A stretch of DNA of 64,000 nt from contig CAILUT010000063.1 in NCBI GenBank assembly GCA_903837495.1, forward strand, positions 1-64,000. The letters are read 5' to 3'. Below, one piece after another: positions 16,595 through 25,529 of the stretch. Made by a program: the position numbers and the translations under genes. The notes beneath the pieces are model-generated. The model was not told where the DNA came from, searched no databases, and saw only the letters and a list, made by a program, of their open reading frames with translations. Position 1 is the stretch's first letter. The number at the start of each line of letters is the position of its first letter. The stretch comes from an uncultured Flavobacteriales bacterium. GTDB lineage: Bacteria; Bacteroidota; Bacteroidia; CAIKAF01.

Positions 16595-18664
16595 ATGCTA
16601 AAAAAGTACATTTTCCCCGCTGCTCTTTTTGCTGTTGCAGGACTAGCACAAGGCCAAAAGGTCAGCCCAGAGCGGACCATCGCAAGCCTGTATGAGTTGC
16701 CCTTTACTGGTGGAAACAATTCCACAGAAGGCGCTTCAAATTTTTTCTCTTCCGTTGTGTATTCTGAAACTTGGAGTTTCGGATTCGCCGGCGAAATGGG
16801 TCCTTGGACCAATCCGCTGAAGCAATCTACCGGCACCAATGGATTGGAAAACGACAACGATGCCGCTTGGGAATTCCGAGGCACTAGCACCGTGCCCGAC
16901 AATACCGTTGGTGGTCGTGGTGCTTGCGAGCCCTCCATTATTAACTCAACCACCGTTTCCAATGGATTCGTGATTTTTGACTCTAACTGGTTGGATGACC
17001 AAGGCCCTAACTGCGCCGGCGCACTTGGATCAGGACCAGCTCCTGCCCCACAACGCTCCATCTTGACCTCGCCCATTATCAACCTTTCGGCCAACCCGGT
17101 TGTAGGTTTAGCTTTTGAACACTATACCCGTGTGTTTCAAGGCAACCGCATCGTAGAAATTTCTACCAACAACGGCACCACTTGGACTCAGGTTTGGGCT
17201 GCAGGAACCACTCCCAACAGCATCGACTCAGGCACCGTGTACGTGCCCCTAACTGTAGGTGGATCTCCCAACTTCCAATTCCGTTTCGTTTGGGATTCCG
17301 ATTACTACTCTTGGATGATTGACGACATCTACATCGGCGTTCCATTGAACTATGAGATTTCTCAGGCCGATGCTCAATTCTCATTCGATTTCCTTAATTC
17401 AAGAGCCTTTCAAAGCGGCGATACCCTACACACCAAATTGTTCCAAACAACCCCAACCATCACAGCCGGTTTAGATTCCTTGTACTGGGGAACAACCGTT
17501 TCAAACATGGGTGGCATGAACCAAAACGTAACCGTTTCGGTGAAGTTGTTGGATATTGCAAATACGGTTGTAGGTCAAGATTCACGCACCTTTAATTTGG
17601 CTGCAGGTTCAACTCGGGTTGTTCGCGGATACGCAGGCATCGCTGCCCCAACCGCATTGGGAACCTACCGGGTAGTCATTGAATCTCAAGGTGCCAACGC
17701 CGACATGATCAACCCCAACGACAACGTATTCCAACACACGGTTGTAATCAACGATACCGTTTATGCTATGGAAGGATTGCCTGCCGCAAACCCCGTAGCC
17801 GGAACCGATTATCAGTATGTGTTCCACAATGCAACTGATGCATCAATCCCCAACGCTCCCAACGAGCAGAAGTACCACGTAATGACCAATTTTGAAGCCA
17901 GAGATCTAACACCAGTAAAGACGGTGTATTGGGTTGAAACCTATTTGATTGCGAACGCGGCTTCTCAAGCCGTTCCAGCTCGGGTATCTACTCCTGGAAC
18001 TCAGTTGTCAGGATTCTTAGCAAACCGCACCCAGTCTGGTCTTGATATCTTCGGCTTCCCCGACGACATCCATACCATTGCTCCTTGGAGCCAAGGTGAA
18101 ACCGGCCGCTACATCCGCATGAAGATTTTCCCAACTCAAATTCCTCCTACCGATAGCACGACCATGTTCTACGCAGGTGTTATGTTGGAGTCGGCTCAAA
18201 CTGCCACTACCGACCCAGTAGGAAAATTTGTGGTTCCAGGCATCGGAGGCGACCGCCACCAAGGTCAAACCACCTTGTATTGGTCTCCTGCCGACTACAC
18301 CTACTACATTTACGCTGGAAACGCAGTAGCCACCGTTCGCATGGGCTTGCAGCCCTTGGGCAGCAGCAACGCTATTCCTACCGAAATTGGTGATTTCAGC
18401 AGCTTCCTGTTGAGCGAAATGTACCCCAACCCTGCTCAAGACGTGTCGAACCTAGAGTTCACCCTGAACGAGCCCGGCATGGTTGAAATCTATACCCGCG
18501 ATTTGAACGGCCGCGACATCGCAGCACCTGTTCAAGGCATGATGCAGGTTGGAACACACCACCACGTTGTAAACACCTCCGCTTTGTCGGCCGGCGTTTA
18601 CCACATAACTTTCATTGCCCACGGCAAAACAGTTACCCGCAAACTGGTGGTAGCAGCGAAATAA
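16595..18664 (+). CDS. Secreted protein with T9SS type A sorting domain
   Basis: A ~689-residue exported protein. The signal peptide is MLKKYIFPAALFAVAGLAQGQ; the ATG at 16595 was chosen for this reason over an upstream in-frame ATG at 16544. Residues ~60-260 look like a jelly-roll/MAM-type beta domain (EISTNNGTTWTQVW, WMIDDIYIG). The middle is beta-rich and repeat-free. The last ~80 residues are a type A sorting domain (MYPNPAQDVSNLEF ... LSAGVYHITF ... TRKLVV), which sends the protein through the type IX system to the cell surface. No catalytic motif is seen. A strong terminator follows at 18687. Confidence 0.85.
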   Translation: MLKKYIFPAALFAVAGLAQGQKVSPERTIASLYELPFTGGNNSTEGASNFFSSVVYSETWSFGFAGEMGPWTNPLKQSTGTNGLENDNDAAWEFRGTSTVPDNTVGGRGACEPSIINSTTVSNGFVIFDSNWLDDQGPNCAGALGSGPAPAPQRSILTSPIINLSANPVVGLAFEHYTRVFQGNRIVEISTNNGTTWTQVWAAGTTPNSIDSGTVYVPLTVGGSPNFQFRFVWDSDYYSWMIDDIYIGVPLNYEISQADAQFSFDFLNSRAFQSGDTLHTKLFQTTPTITAGLDSLYWGTTVSNMGGMNQNVTVSVKLLDIANTVVGQDSRTFNLAAGSTRVVRGYAGIAAPTALGTYRVVIESQGANADMINPNDNVFQHTVVINDTVYAMEGLPAANPVAGTDYQYVFHNATDASIPNAPNEQKYHVMTNFEARDLTPVKTVYWVETYLIANAASQAVPARVSTPGTQLSGFLANRTQSGLDIFGFPDDIHTIAPWSQGETGRYIRMKIFPTQIPPTDSTTMFYAGVMLESAQTATTDPVGKFVVPGIGGDRHQGQTTLYWSPADYTYYIYAGNAVATVRMGLQPLGSSNAIPTEIGDFSSFLLSEMYPNPAQDVSNLEFTLNEPGMVEIYTRDLNGRDIAAPVQGMMQVGTHHHVVNTSALSAGVYHITFIAHGKTVTRKLVVAAK

Positions 18665-18686
18665 TTTTAAACCGAAGGGTTAAAAG

Positions 18687-18710
18687 AGGGGCTTCGGCCC
18701 CTTTTTTTTT
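18687..18710 (+). terminator. Rho-independent terminator after the T9SS gene
   Basis: Stem ggggc-ttcg-gcccc (18688-18701) followed by nine T residues. The UUCG tetraloop makes it stable. Confidence 0.9.
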
Positions 18711-18740
18711 GCTTTTTTCTGGCCTTAAAAGCACATTTTT

Positions 18741-18885
18741 GGGCGGCCGCCGGGCTTTCACCGGTAGTCCGCGTCCAGCAGCAGCGGGCCCAGCGGCTTT
18801 GCGGGGGCTCCCAAGGTCGCCTCCGCAGCTCGCGGGCCCCCTGCTGCCGGCCTTGCGTGCTACCGGGTTCAATCCCTGCCGCAGA
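18741..18885 (+). repeat. MITE-like GC-rich inverted-repeat element, copy 3
   Basis: A well-preserved copy: left end gccgccgggctttcaccgg, core ggctcccaaggtcgcctcc, right end gttcaatccctgccgc. The left end and the reverse complement of the right end match over ~27 bp with a few mismatches. It lies just after a terminator. Confidence 0.85.
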
Positions 18886-18926
18886 ACCCCCTCCAAAATA
18901 CCCATGCACAGCAATTTAGGATTTCG

Positions 18927-18934
18927 TATTTTTG
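18927..18934 (+). promoter_or_regulatory. Candidate -7 element for trhO, very near the start codon
   Basis: TATTTTTG, with only 9 nt between it and the ATG at 18944. A normal start site 5-8 nt downstream would leave almost no 5' leader. Confidence 0.5.
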
Positions 18935-18943
18935 CACCCGAGT

Positions 18944-20002
18944 ATGAAGGACTTTTCTACCCTGCCCGCCAACAAATACGACCGAGAAACCCTGCGCCAA
19001 AAATTGGAGTCAGAAGGGCTTGCCCGCATTACCCTTTCCTTTTATACCTACGCCCATATTTTAAACCCGGTTGAATTCCGCAACACCTTGTACCAACAAT
19101 GGAATGAACTTGGAATTTTGGGCCGAACCTATGTGGCCGCCGAAGGCATAAACGGACAAATCTCTGTGCCCGAAACCCAATTCGAAGCCTTCAAGCAACA
19201 GCTCTATGCCTTTGAGTTTTTAAAAGGAATACGCCTCAACATGGCGGTTGAATCCAATCCCAAAGCATTTTTTAAACTCATTGTACGGCTGCGCAATAAA
19301 ATCGTGGCCGACGGATTGCAAGACCTCAGCTTTGATGTAACCCAACCCGGGCCTCATTTAAATGCCAAGGAATTCAACGCCCTGTTGGAGCACCCCGATG
19401 CGGTGGTGGTCGATATGCGAAACCATTATGAATCGGAAGTTGGGCACTTTAAAGGAGCCATTTGCCCCGATGTCGATACGTTTCGAGACAGCTTGCCTGT
19501 GGTGGAAGAAATACTGAAAGGACAAGAACAAAAACCGGTTTTGCTCTATTGCACCGGGGGCATCCGCTGCGAAAAGGCCTCGGCCTATTTCCGCCACAAA
19601 GGGTTTCAACAGGTATATCAACTGGAAGGCGGAATTATTGAATACACGAGGCAGGCCAAGGCCGCGAACCTGCCCAATAAGTTTATCGGCAAAAATTTTG
19701 TTTTTGATGAGCGGCTGGGCGAACGCATCAGTTCCGATGTTATTGCCCAATGCCACCAATGCGGGCAGCCCAACGACGACCACACCAACTGCCGCAACGA
19801 AGCCTGTCATCTGCTCTTTATTCAATGTGGCTCTTGTGCCCAGGCCCATCAGGGGTGTTGCTCTGAGGAGTGCCAGAATGAGCTGAGCTTGCCCATAGCA
19901 GAACGAAGGGTTCGGCGCCGGGGAAAGGAAGCCAAGCGCACCTATCAAAAGGCGCGGTTGCGTCCACCGTTAAAAACCCCCGAAACCGGGAGCTCCGACT
20001 AA
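18944..20002 (+). CDS. trhO: tRNA uridine(34) hydroxylase TrhO (rhodanese family)
   Basis: A 352-residue cytoplasmic enzyme expected to hydroxylate U34 of certain tRNAs with O2 (YceA/TrhO family). The N-terminal domain (~1-110) contains the family stretch RTYVAAEGINGQIS. The rhodanese domain (~115-240) has the active-site loop CTGGIRCEK with Cys203. A Cys-rich C-terminal region (CHQCGQPNDDHTNCRNEAC) probably binds zinc. The length is usual. The ATG at 18944 starts MKDFSTLPANKYDRE; an upstream TTG in frame is less likely. Confidence 0.93.
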   Translation: MKDFSTLPANKYDRETLRQKLESEGLARITLSFYTYAHILNPVEFRNTLYQQWNELGILGRTYVAAEGINGQISVPETQFEAFKQQLYAFEFLKGIRLNMAVESNPKAFFKLIVRLRNKIVADGLQDLSFDVTQPGPHLNAKEFNALLEHPDAVVVDMRNHYESEVGHFKGAICPDVDTFRDSLPVVEEILKGQEQKPVLLYCTGGIRCEKASAYFRHKGFQQVYQLEGGIIEYTRQAKAANLPNKFIGKNFVFDERLGERISSDVIAQCHQCGQPNDDHTNCRNEACHLLFIQCGSCAQAHQGCCSEECQNELSLPIAERRVRRRGKEAKRTYQKARLRPPLKTPETGSSD

Positions 20003-20005
20003 AAC

Positions 20006-20659
20006 TTACAGGTGCTGCAGGCGTTCGCTGTCAAAATAATGCACCCCCGGTTCCAGAGGCATATCGGCCAGGCGAATAAAGCGCTGAAAATCGCTGGGGT
20101 TTTGAACAAAATCAACTCCACTGGCATCGACCAAAGCCACAGGCAAGGTATCTAGGCTTTTCAACAATCCAAAATATCCGTTTTGTATTTTTTCCAGGTA
20201 CTCATCTTGGATGTTTTGTTCGTAAGAACGCCCCCGTTGTTGAATGTTGGTTTTAAGCCGTTCGCGGTTGCTGTGCAAATAAATGATTTTATCGGGCAGC
20301 GGCAGGCTGTCGCGGATAATTTTAAACAAGCGGGAGAACAGCTCAAATTCATGTTGTTCAAGGGTAATCTGAGCAAAGATTAACGATTTAAGCACAAAAT
20401 AATCGGCTACAATTAAAGGGCGAAACAGGTCGGGGCGGCTCAATTCGTCTTTCAATTGCTGATAGCGTTCGGCCAAAAAAGACAATTCCAGGGGAAAAGC
20501 AAATTTATTGGGGTCTTGGTAAAATCCAGGCAGAAAAGGATTGTCGGAGAATTGCTCTAAGACCAATCGAGCGGTGAAATGTTCAGACAGCATGGTTGAC
20601 AGGGTTGTTTTTCCTGCCCCGATGTTGCCTTCAACCACCAAATATCGCCAGTGCTGCAT
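20006..20659 (-). CDS. Deoxynucleoside kinase
   Basis: A 217-residue salvage enzyme that phosphorylates a deoxynucleoside (dAdo/dGuo/dCyd class). The P-loop GNIGAGKTT is at residues ~11-19. The lid region YLHSNRERLKTNIQQRGRSYEQ matches the dNK family. The start overlaps the end of folK by 29 bp, so they form one operon, a common pairing in Bacteroidota. Substrate preference cannot be set from sequence alone. Confidence 0.9.
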   Translation of the reverse strand: MQHWRYLVVEGNIGAGKTTLSTMLSEHFTARLVLEQFSDNPFLPGFYQDPNKFAFPLELSFLAERYQQLKDELSRPDLFRPLIVADYFVLKSLIFAQITLEQHEFELFSRLFKIIRDSLPLPDKIIYLHSNRERLKTNIQQRGRSYEQNIQDEYLEKIQNGYFGLLKSLDTLPVALVDASGVDFVQNPSDFQRFIRLADMPLEPGVHYFDSERLQHL

Positions 20660-21161
20660 ATTGATTTGTCAACCGTTTTATTTCAGATGGGTCTGTGCAG
20701 CCGGCCAGCAGTTCCACAGTGGTTTTTCCGAAAATCGGGTGAACCCATTGTGGTGCAATTTGGCTGAACGGTTGCAGCACAAAGTTGCGTAAATGTAGGC
20801 GTGGGTGGGGCAGTATTATTGATTTTTTATTCACAATTTGTTCACCTATGGCCAACACGTCCAAATCGAGGATTCGGCTTTCGTATCTGCCATCGGTGTT
20901 GCGGGTTCTTCCTGCCTTATGCTCAATCTGCAGCAAGGTCTGCATCAGCTTTTCGGGGCTCAAATCGGTTTGAACGGACAGCACCGCGTTCAAGAACCGA
21001 TCGGGGCTGTTAAAACCCCAAGGTTCTGTTTCGTAGCAAGAAGAAAGTGCTTGTATTATGCCCCATTGGGGTATTTCTTCGGCAACACAGCGAAAAAACC
21101 AATCGGCAGTTCCAGGGGTATTGCCCCCCAATTGAATGTATGCTGTTTCCGCCTTAGGCAT
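20631..21161 (-). CDS. folK: 2-amino-4-hydroxy-6-hydroxymethyldihydropteridine diphosphokinase
   Basis: A 176-residue folate pathway enzyme that transfers pyrophosphate from ATP to hydroxymethyl-dihydropterin. The signature GRTRNTDGRYESRILDLDVL (residues ~93-112) carries the family Arg and Asp residues, and IILPHPRLHLRNFVLQPF matches the conserved PHP..R.FVL region. Length is normal for a single-domain FolK. It overlaps the downstream deoxynucleoside kinase gene by 29 bp. Confidence 0.95.
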   Translation of the reverse strand: MPKAETAYIQLGGNTPGTADWFFRCVAEEIPQWGIIQALSSCYETEPWGFNSPDRFLNAVLSVQTDLSPEKLMQTLLQIEHKAGRTRNTDGRYESRILDLDVLAIGEQIVNKKSIILPHPRLHLRNFVLQPFSQIAPQWVHPIFGKTTVELLAGCTDPSEIKRLTNQYAALAIFGG

Positions 21162-21199
21162 GTGGCCTTGTGGCTAGCCTAAGGGCTCGAAACGCCGAT

Positions 21200-21913
21200 T
21201 TAAAACGTAAATGTGAATTTTCCGCCCATTTGAAAGGCTTCGTGGCGCATGCTGTACATGGCAAAGCTGCCAAGGGTGCAAATGCCAAAGCGAAAATCAA
21301 AGGCACCGTAGGGCCCGTGGGTAAAGGGACCCACTCCGGCAAAATCGCTGCCAGGAGCAATGGCCATCATATATCCGCCGCCCAACCCAAGGCCCGCCCC
21401 GCGCACTCCCGCCAAGGCGTTGCGGCCTACATTTACGTTTAAGGTGACGGGGATAAATACACTGACGTCCATAGGACCGATGTCTTTTACTCGGGTAATG
21501 TACACGCTGCTGTTGGAAGTGCCCGTTGCGTCCGAAAGAATAGGAACACCTACATGCAAAGGCACATTTAAGCTTAAAGAGCTTTTATAACCGATGGGCA
21601 AAAAATTGTAACGGAATTCGTAATGCAGGTTTGCCATCAGAATGGTGCCGTTTACGTTGGCGGTAATATCGTTTACCACTAAGGTGAAGTCGTTCATGCA
21701 GTAGGTAGCACCCACTCCAAAACTGTGCATCATATCGGAGAAATAGCCTGTTTTTGACCTGCCGTTCGCAATCATATCGGAACTGCGGCTTGGCGTACCC
21801 AAGGTGGCTTTGCGGTAAACCTTGATTTTCTGAGCGTAATGGTAGCTGCAGGACGAAAGCCCTGTCAGCATAATTGCCATGGCTAGAAAGAATGGGATAT
21901 AGCGTTTTTGCAT
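21200..21913 (-). CDS. Hypothetical lipoprotein, outer-membrane beta type
   Basis: A 237-residue protein with a lipoprotein-type leader (TGLSSC, Cys ~22). The mature part is glycine-rich with alternating hydrophobic strands and ends KFTFTF, as small outer-membrane barrels do. I do not recognise a named family. It lies 38 bp upstream of folK on the same strand, possibly in the same transcript. Confidence 0.7.
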   Translation of the reverse strand: MQKRYIPFFLAMAIMLTGLSSCSYHYAQKIKVYRKATLGTPSRSSDMIANGRSKTGYFSDMMHSFGVGATYCMNDFTLVVNDITANVNGTILMANLHYEFRYNFLPIGYKSSLSLNVPLHVGVPILSDATGTSNSSVYITRVKDIGPMDVSVFIPVTLNVNVGRNALAGVRGAGLGLGGGYMMAIAPGSDFAGVGPFTHGPYGAFDFRFGICTLGSFAMYSMRHEAFQMGGKFTFTF

Positions 21914-21965
21914 ACGACAGGTAGATATACGGAGGGTAAATTTATGAAATTATTCTAATTTACAG

Positions 21966-22508
21966 CTATTCAAGATTAACTTTCCAATAAGGCCGGGTCC
22001 ATTCCCACATGGCCATGCCCACGGCAGTGGCAATATTTAAGGAATGTTTGCTGCCTTTTTGAGGTATTTCGACGGCTCCCTGGCACATTTGCAAAGCAAT
22101 TTCTGAAACCCCGTCCAACTCATGGCCGGCAATCAAAAGGGTTTTTTGAGGCCAAAGGCAAGGCCATTCATGCAAGGGTTTGCTGCCATGTACCTGCTCC
22201 AGCGCCCAAATTTGATAGCCCTGTTGGGCATAAAAATCCAAAGCCTGTTCAATTGATTCCCAATGTTTCCACGGAACGGTGGACTCGGCACCCAGCGATG
22301 CTTTAAGCAAATCTTTAGAGGGCGGGCAAGGGGTGTAGCCCACCAAATCGAGTCCTTCCATTCCCAACCCATCGGCGGTGCGAAACGCCGACCCAACGTT
22401 GTGGGCGCTGCGCACGTTTTCAAGCAGAAGCCGCAGGGGCAGCCGGGGGGCCGTTCTAGCCTCTTCGGGGCTCAACCGCATCAACTCCGTCATTGTTTTC
22501 TTTTGCAT
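21966..22508 (-). CDS. SpoU/TrmH family RNA methyltransferase
   Basis: A 180-residue cytoplasmic methylase with a SPOUT knot, expected to 2'-O-methylate RNA using S-adenosylmethionine. Motif 1 is seen as LLENVRSAHNVGSAFRTADGLG (Asn and Arg conserved), motif 2 as LIAGHELDGVS, and motif 3 as KGSKHSLNIATAVGMAMWEW. There is no N-terminal substrate-binding domain, so it is the minimal form; the target (tRNA Gm18 or rRNA) is not determined. A TATCTTTG element lies only 4 nt before the ATG. Confidence 0.9.
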   Translation of the reverse strand: MQKKTMTELMRLSPEEARTAPRLPLRLLLENVRSAHNVGSAFRTADGLGMEGLDLVGYTPCPPSKDLLKASLGAESTVPWKHWESIEQALDFYAQQGYQIWALEQVHGSKPLHEWPCLWPQKTLLIAGHELDGVSEIALQMCQGAVEIPQKGSKHSLNIATAVGMAMWEWTRPYWKVNLE

Positions 22509-22512
22509 GGTT

Positions 22513-22520
22513 CAAAGATA
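22513..22520 (-). promoter_or_regulatory. Candidate -7 element for the TrmH-type gene, 4 nt from the start
   Basis: TATCTTTG on the minus strand, then AACC, then ATG. It predicts an almost leaderless transcript. No clear TTG at the usual -33 spacing is seen. Confidence 0.5.
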
Positions 22521-22581
22521 GCTTGCTCCTCAGGTTTTTGTATCCGTGGCGGAATGTGTACCTTCGGAAAAATAAAAAGGG

Positions 22582-25200
22582 GTGGCAACAGCATCGCAGG
22601 AAACACCATTGATGAAGCAGTATTATGAGGTAAAGGCGACCCATCCGGATGCCCTTTTGCTGTTTAGGGTGGGGGATTTTTACGAAACCTTTAGTGAAGA
22701 TGCCATTGCAGCCTCGAAGATATTGGGCATTACCCTAACCCAGCGAAAAAATGGGGGTGCGGCCACTGTTGAGTTGGCGGGTTTTCCATATCATTCGCTA
22801 GACACCTACTTACCCCGCCTGGTTCGTGCGGGTTTGCGGGTAGCGATTTGCGAACAGCTTGAGGACCCGAAATCGGCGAAAGGCATTGTAAAAAGGGGTG
22901 TTACCGAGCTGGTAAGTCCAGGACTGACCTTAAACGAAAAAGTGTTGGATTCGGTCAGTGCCCACTATTTGGCCTGCATTGGAACCGAACAGCAAGGGGA
23001 TTCTGGATTGGCTTTTTTGGACATTTCGACCGGGGATTTTTTTGCAGGGCAGGGCGATGAATCCTTTTTAAAGCAAATGATATCGGCCTTTCAACCCCGA
23101 GAAATCCTTTTGCCGCGTGGCCGAATGGATTGGGGGCGAAGCCTGTGGGCCAGCACGTATTTGTACCCGCTCGAAGAGTATGTTTTTCAATCCGCGTTTT
23201 GCGAAGACCGGATTCAGCAGCAATTTGGAGTGGCGGGGATAAAAGGGTTTGGGCTGGAGAATTTGCCCTTGGCCAGCATATCGGCGGGGGCGGTGTTGCA
23301 TTATTTAGAGCAATCGCGGCACCGAAACCTGCCGCACATCAACACCATACAGCGGCTAAACCAGTCGGAATTTGTTTGGATGGACGATTTTACCATTCGC
23401 AACCTAGAGCTGGTGCACTCGGTGGCGCCCGGCGGCAGGTCTTTGTTTCAGGTAATGGACCGCTGCGTTAGTCCTATGGGCTCGCGTCTGCTGCAGCGCT
23501 GGTTGTTGATGCCCTTGCGCAACAAGGCCGGCATTGAACAGCGCTGGGATATGGTAGGGGCCTTGGTTGCCGAGCCCCAACGCATGGAAGTCTGGAAAAA
23601 CGAAATAAAGCAAGCGGGCGATTTGGAACGGATTGTGGGGCGTTTGGCCACGCTTCGGTTGTCGCCCCGTGAAATACCCAGGTTGGCACAGGCCTTAGAA
23701 ACCGCACAAGCCCTGGCCGACGACGTGCTCAGCAAAGGGCCAAAGGCCTTTGTGCATTGGGCAGAAAACCTGCCCGAAGTAGGTGCACTGGCCGAGCGGT
23801 TGCATCGGGATTTTGAAGACGAGCCGGCCGTTCAGCCGGGCAAAGGCCCTGTTTTTAGAGCCGGATTTAATGCCGAACTTGATGAATATCGGCAGCTGGC
23901 GTATTCGGGCAAAGACGTGCTTGTGAATATACAGCAGCGTGAAATTGAGGCCACAGGAATCGGCTCACTGAAAATAGGATTCAACCATGTGTTTGGATAC
24001 TACTTAGAGGTAACCCATGTTCACAAAGACAAAGTGCCCCAATCGTGGATGCGCAAGCAAACCTTGGTAAACGCGGAACGCTACATTACCCCCGAGCTCA
24101 AAACCTATGAAGAGAAGATTTTGGGTGCCGAGGAGAAGATTGTGGAATTGGAGACCCGGTTGTATGAAGCGTATTTAAGGGACTTGCACCCACTGATTCC
24201 GAAGCTGCAGCAGGTGGCTCAAGCCTTGGCAATGGCAGATGTGTTGTTGAACTTTGGCAGCTTGGCCTTGGATCGGGGTTATCGGCGTCCGGAATGGGCC
24301 GAAAACCACAGCATTACATTGATTGACGGGCGGCATCCTGTAATAGAAGAAGGGTTGCCCCCGGGCGAAAAATACATACCCAACAGCGTTCATTTGGACG
24401 GGGATCAGCAGCAAATATTGGTCATTACTGGGCCAAATATGGCGGGAAAAAGCGCCCTGCTAAGGCAAACGGCCTTAACGGTAATTTTGGCCCAGGCGGG
24501 TTCGTTTGTGCCGGCCGTGCAAGCCCGGTTGGGAATTACCGACCGCATTTTTACCCGGGTAGGCGCCAGCGACAACCTAAGCCAAGGGGAATCGACCTTT
24601 ATGGTTGAAATGAACGAAACCGCCGCCATTATGAACAACTTGAGCGACAGCAGTTTGGTCTTGTTGGATGAAATTGGCCGGGGCACCAGCACCTACGATG
24701 GCATTTCCATTGCCTGGAGCTTGGTGGAATATTTGCACAACCACTCTGGCGGAAGGGCCAAAACCTTGTTTGCCACCCATTACCATGAGCTGAATGAATT
24801 GCAAGGGCAGTTGCCGAGAGTAAAAAACTTTCATGTTTCCATACAAGAGAAAGAAGGGAAAGTGGTGTTTTTGCGCAAATTGCTGCCGGGGGGCAGCGAA
24901 CACAGCTTTGGCATTCATGTGGCGAAAATGGCCGGCATGCCCTTGACCGTAGTTCGAAGGGCAGAAAAAATACTGGCAGAATTGGAATCCAGCCGAAAAC
25001 AAGAGAAACCGAAGGACGGGTTGGAGGCGGGGAAAAACATGCAGCTCAGCTTTTTTCAGCTGGACGATCCCGCCTTAGAATCAATCCGAGATGAGCTAGA
25101 AACCCTAGATGTGGACAACCTGACACCGGTTCAGGCATTGCTAAAATTAAACGAAATAAAGCGAATGGTGGGTTTAGCAAAAAAAACAGGTCGAAAATAA
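22582..25200 (+). CDS. mutS: DNA mismatch repair protein MutS
   Basis: An 872-residue mismatch-recognition ATPase. The N-terminal domain carries the Phe-x-Glu mismatch probe (GDFYETF, residues ~31-37). The core and clamp follow. The ATPase has Walker A GPNMAGKS near residue 617, then STFMVEMNETA and Walker B LLDEIGRGTSTYDG, ending with a helix-turn-helix dimer region (AGMPLTVVRRAEKIL). Length is typical of MutS1. The start is a GTG at 22582 giving MATASQETPLMKQYYEV, which fits family alignments; the next ATG would remove the conserved TPLMKQY. It is followed by a tRNA gene. Confidence 0.97.
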   Translation: MATASQETPLMKQYYEVKATHPDALLLFRVGDFYETFSEDAIAASKILGITLTQRKNGGAATVELAGFPYHSLDTYLPRLVRAGLRVAICEQLEDPKSAKGIVKRGVTELVSPGLTLNEKVLDSVSAHYLACIGTEQQGDSGLAFLDISTGDFFAGQGDESFLKQMISAFQPREILLPRGRMDWGRSLWASTYLYPLEEYVFQSAFCEDRIQQQFGVAGIKGFGLENLPLASISAGAVLHYLEQSRHRNLPHINTIQRLNQSEFVWMDDFTIRNLELVHSVAPGGRSLFQVMDRCVSPMGSRLLQRWLLMPLRNKAGIEQRWDMVGALVAEPQRMEVWKNEIKQAGDLERIVGRLATLRLSPREIPRLAQALETAQALADDVLSKGPKAFVHWAENLPEVGALAERLHRDFEDEPAVQPGKGPVFRAGFNAELDEYRQLAYSGKDVLVNIQQREIEATGIGSLKIGFNHVFGYYLEVTHVHKDKVPQSWMRKQTLVNAERYITPELKTYEEKILGAEEKIVELETRLYEAYLRDLHPLIPKLQQVAQALAMADVLLNFGSLALDRGYRRPEWAENHSITLIDGRHPVIEEGLPPGEKYIPNSVHLDGDQQQILVITGPNMAGKSALLRQTALTVILAQAGSFVPAVQARLGITDRIFTRVGASDNLSQGESTFMVEMNETAAIMNNLSDSSLVLLDEIGRGTSTYDGISIAWSLVEYLHNHSGGRAKTLFATHYHELNELQGQLPRVKNFHVSIQEKEGKVVFLRKLLPGGSEHSFGIHVAKMAGMPLTVVRRAEKILAELESSRKQEKPKDGLEAGKNMQLSFFQLDDPALESIRDELETLDVDNLTPVQALLKLNEIKRMVGLAKKTGRK

Positions 25201-25242
25201 TTTGCGAAAACAGAAAATCAATGTAAATTTGCCTCCCAATCT

Positions 25243-25318
<76 letters not shown>

Positions 25319-25350
25319 AAGCCTCGACTTAGGTCGGGGCTTTTTTTTTG
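25319..25350 (+). terminator. Terminator after tRNA-Gly
   Basis: Inverted gcctcgac / gtcggggc around a short loop, followed by nine T residues. Confidence 0.85.
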
Positions 25351-25369
25351 TGCGTTTAATTTAAGAGTT

Positions 25370-25514
25370 GGCCGCGCCCCCGATTGAGGCGGCAGGCACG
25401 AACGCGGCGGCCCACAGGCCTGCGCTGAGGAGGCGACCTTGGGAGCCACCGCAAGCGCATAGGCCTTAAGGCCGCCGTGTTTGGGACTACAGCCGAAAGC
25501 GGGAATAGGCGCCC
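25370..25514 (-). repeat. MITE-like GC-rich inverted-repeat element, copy 4
   Basis: Inverted orientation: gattgaggcggcagg..., core ggaggcgaccttgggagcc, end ctacagccgaaagcggg. It sits between the tRNA-Gly terminator and the kynU stop codon. Confidence 0.8.
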
Positions 25515-25529
25515 AAAAAAAGAAAAAAA